64,000 bases of DNA from Limimaricola sp027213785 (GTDB lineage Bacteria > Pseudomonadota > Alphaproteobacteria > Rhodobacterales > Rhodobacteraceae): contig NZ_CP193756.1 in the NCBI RefSeq assembly GCF_050847355.1, forward strand, positions 1 through 64,000, in the 5' to 3' direction. The position numbers were made by a program, and so were the translations under genes. This document shows, one piece after another, positions 61,966 through 64,000 of this stretch. The stretch's first letter is position 1. Each line of letters opens with the position of its first letter. The notes under the pieces were generated by a model. The model saw nothing but the letters and a program-made list of their open reading frames with translations, did no database searches and had not been told where the DNA came from.

Positions 61966-62489
61966 CTCGGTATCTCCGGTTGCAGGATCTCCCGCCGAAC
62001 GGTTCGCAAGACAAAAGGATCCGGTTCTTGCATAGATCCGTCACCCTAGGAGAAACGGCAAAGAGGGATGTTGTGCGAGCGGCCCAAGAGCTCATGCGAC
62101 ATAAATCGCGCGGTGTGCCCTCTCGCCCGCCTTGCCAACCGCCGTGCGTCGGGTAAGCTTCTTCCTGTTCCATGCCGGAATTGCCCCGGCCTCTCCTCTG
62201 ATCCGCAAGGGGAGGGGCCGGCCCCCTCCTTGGGCATTCGTGTGCAGGGCCGTCAGCGGGCTATGGGTAGGTCGTCGACCTGTCCCATTCGGAGAACGGC
62301 CGTCGTGGAGCGGCTTACCCCTCCAACGATTGATGGCCTGAATACCACCCGCCTTACAGTCTTTGAGGCTGGCCGCCCGACACAGCATTGGCAGGCACCG
62401 ATGCGCAGAACTTACAAAGTCCCCCGTTAAAACAGATATTACGTGCAGATCATGCCATGCTCTTCGCGGGCGCAGCATGGCATCTCGTC
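61966..62489. other. Intergenic region before the riboswitch
   Basis: No gene recognised. GC-rich stretches near 62185-62230 could form hairpins (GGCCTCTCC against GGGAGGGGCC). The riboswitch promoter should lie near its right edge, but I could not place it confidently. Confidence 0.45.
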
Positions 62490-62625
62490 CCACGATGGTT
62501 TTCGAAGGCGACGCGGGGTGACACGGGAATACGGTGTCGTGGAGCCAGCAGGTGCCGACTCCGTGACTGCCCCCGCAACTATGAGCGGCGAGCGATACCG
62601 AGGATACCACTGGGTGTCATGGCCC
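62490..62625 (+). ncRNA. Cobalamin (B12) riboswitch
   Basis: The conserved order of the class is present: CGGGAATACGGTG (62524-62536), then GCCGACTCCGTGACTGCC, CCCGCAACTATGAGCGG (62572-62587) and the B12-box-like ATACCACTGGG (62604-62614). Such RNAs bind adenosylcobalamin and shut off uptake or synthesis genes. Here the next frame is a decayed FecCD permease, so the riboswitch probably no longer controls a working gene. Exact 5' and 3' ends are estimates. Confidence 0.9.
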
Positions 62626-62656
62626 CGGAATGGTCGTCATGGCCTAAGCCAATGCG

Positions 62657-63149
62657 ATGATTTTCCTTGGCGATCCGCGCGCTTCGCATACCGCACTGTT
62701 CTGGATGCTGGGTGGTCTCGGCTTGGCGCAATGGTCGCACCTGGTGTTCCCCGCCCTCGTGTTCTCCCTCTGCGGACCATGGCTATGGCTCAGGGCACAG
62801 GATCTTGACGCAATGACGATCGGTGACGAAACCGCCGCAACGCTCGGTATTCCGGTTGCAAGGTTCAGGCTCTAGGTTTTCAGCGTGGGTGCGTTGCTGA
62901 CCGGCGTGATGGTCGCTTTTTCCGGGGGTGATCGGCTTTGTCGGGCTGATGGTCCCCCATCTCGCGCGCATGATGGTCGGCGGCGGCAACACCCGGGTGC
63001 TGCCGCTGTCGGCGCTGCTCGGCGCGTTGGTACTGATCTGGGGCGATCTTGTTGCCCGCATCCTGAGGGCGCCGCAGGAACTGCCGGTTGGCGTGGTCAC
63101 CGGCTTCGTGGGCGGGCTGTTTATCGTCTGGCTGCTGGGGCGGCGATAG
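62657..63149 (+). pseudogene. FecCD/BtuC-type ABC permease fragment
   Basis: The C-terminal half of a cobalamin/siderophore permease remains. MIFLGDPRASHTALFWMLGG begins it; LDAMTIGDETAATLGIPVAR carries the coupling region, then a TAG at 62873 replaces a sense codon (probably CAG). The frame resumes with VGALLTGVMVAFSGG, is shifted by one base near 62925, and ends IGFVGLMVPHLARMMVGG and ELPVGVVTGFVGGLFIVWLL. The N-terminal half is missing; a deletion seems to have joined the riboswitch to the gene middle. Confidence 0.85.
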
Positions 63150-63298
63150 GCGAGCGATCGTTGTTCACTGACTGTGAGCGCTGTTGAACGGTGATGACGG
63201 CCCTGTCCCCAGTGCACGTGCTTGCAGAGCTGGGAAAGCCCGTCGCCCTGCGCTAGTGAAGCGCGAGGACCCACGCTGCGGTTGAGGAGCACGCGAAG

Positions 63299-64000
63299 AT
63301 GACCCCCAGCATCGCCCGGCCATCGGGCACCGCGCCGCTCTATGCCGCCCTGTGGATGATGGGCGCGGTGACGGCCTTCACCTCGATGGCGATTGCGGGC
63401 CGGGCCGTGTCGATCGAGCTCGACACCTTCGAGATCATGGCGTGGCGGTCGCTGATCGGCATGGCGATCGTTGCCATTGTCCTGAGCCTCGGGCGCCGCT
63501 GGCACGAGGTGACGCCGCGCCGCCCCGGCCTGCATCTGGCGCGCAACATTGCCCATTTCGGCGCCCAGAACCTGTGGTTCTATGCGCTGGCCTCGCTGCC
63601 CTTGGCGCAGGTCTTCGCCTTCGAGTTCACCGCACCGCTCTGGGTGCTGGTGCTGTCGCCGCTGCTTCTGGGCGAAAAGCTGACGCGGCCGCGCGCCATC
63701 GCGGCGATCCTCGGCTTCCTCGGGATCGTGATGGTCGCGCGTCCCGGCGCCGCCCCGCTCAGCCCCGCGCTTCTGGCCGCGGCGGGCTGCGCCCTGGGAT
63801 TTGCCTTGACCTACATGCTGACCCGGCGCCTTACGACGGAGGCCCCGGTGGCCTGCATCCTGTGGTGGATGACCGTAAGCCAGACGGTGCTCGGCTTTGC
63901 CTGCGCCGGGTTCGACGGCGACATCGCCGCCCCCTCGCAGGCGGCCCTGCCCTGGATCGGCGTGATTGCCGCGGCCGGGCTGGGCGCGCATTTCTGCATC
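63299..64000 (+). CDS. EamA/DMT-family exporter, 3' end outside the window
   Basis: The frame starts at ATG 63299 after GAGGAG (63283-63288) and runs off the window, giving 234 residues so far. At least six membrane segments are visible. AWRSLIGMAIVAIVLSLGRR, NLWFYALASLPLAQVFAFEF and PLWVLVLSPLLLGEKLTRPR, then ILGFLGIVMVARPG, are EamA/RhaT hallmarks. Members export amino acids or other metabolites. Partial only because of the window edge. Confidence 0.88.
   Translation, partial: MTPSIARPSGTAPLYAALWMMGAVTAFTSMAIAGRAVSIELDTFEIMAWRSLIGMAIVAIVLSLGRRWHEVTPRRPGLHLARNIAHFGAQNLWFYALASLPLAQVFAFEFTAPLWVLVLSPLLLGEKLTRPRAIAAILGFLGIVMVARPGAAPLSPALLAAAGCALGFALTYMLTRRLTTEAPVACILWWMTVSQTVLGFACAGFDGDIAAPSQAALPWIGVIAAAGLGAHFCI

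Noticed and set aside
62092..62610. A 172-codon minus-strand frame over the cobalamin riboswitch.
   Set aside because: It is antisense to a strongly conserved RNA and has no family signature.

Overview
The window looks like part of a large repABC-type replicon (plasmid or chromid) of a high-GC alphaproteobacterium, most likely a Rhodobacterales (roseobacter-group) member. The basis is a RepC initiator at the left edge, a perfect RepABC-type parS palindrome directly after it, many solute-binding-protein ABC transporters, a ChvI-like regulator, solo LuxR proteins and roseobacter-like small proteins. No rRNA, tRNA or CRISPR array was seen.

Layout. 0-1.3 kb: repC with its leader, a candidate internal origin and parS. 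1.4-3.7 kb: a tyrosine recombinase gene split by an IS110-family element and also frameshifted. 3.7-12.8 kb: a ketose module (FrcK-like kinase and LacI regulator, divergent from an ABC importer, a ketose 3-epimerase and a D-ribulokinase-like FGGY kinase). 12.9-19.5 kb: a leftward sugar-acid module (LacI regulator, polar-amino-acid-type ABC importer, 2-hydroxyacid dehydrogenase, KDG kinase, MhpD-like hydratase). 20-23.5 kb: AroE-like and GMC oxidoreductases with a divergent AraC regulator. 24-28.3 kb: frcBCA fructose-type importer with a divergent ROK regulator. 29-30.6 kb: FucP-like permease and a LysR remnant. 30.7-33 kb: a serine recombinase, small genes and debris. 33.3-42.8 kb: one 3154-residue haem peroxidase with RTX and Calx-beta repeats. 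43-56 kb: signalling and secreted-protein region (ChvI-like regulator, three LuxR-type proteins, HWE histidine kinase, fasciclin, EF-hand, acidic and other exported proteins, MgtC). 56.4-58.6 kb: two IS110 copies in tandem. 59-64 kb: stress proteins, WrbA, a cobalamin riboswitch in front of a decayed FecCD permease, and the start of an EamA exporter.

How it fits together. Most of the left half is importer-plus-catabolism cassettes, each with its own one-component regulator and a recognisable palindromic operator. Three near-palindromic sites (about 3.65, 12.83 and 19.75 kb) share the half-site TCCGATAA and have Xer-like geometry. They lie at the borders of the two largest catabolic modules, and the first lies at the 5' end of the broken tyrosine recombinase gene. 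I infer that they may be recombination sites of that enzyme and that the modules were moved as cassettes. This is the most novel reading of the window and is untested. IS110 copies 1 and 2 are almost identical direct repeats 54.5 kb apart and enclose nearly all accessory content.

Several genes carry single-base frameshifts (recombinase, 50.8 kb, 51.1 kb, FecCD). These may be real decay, but assembly or read errors should be excluded first.
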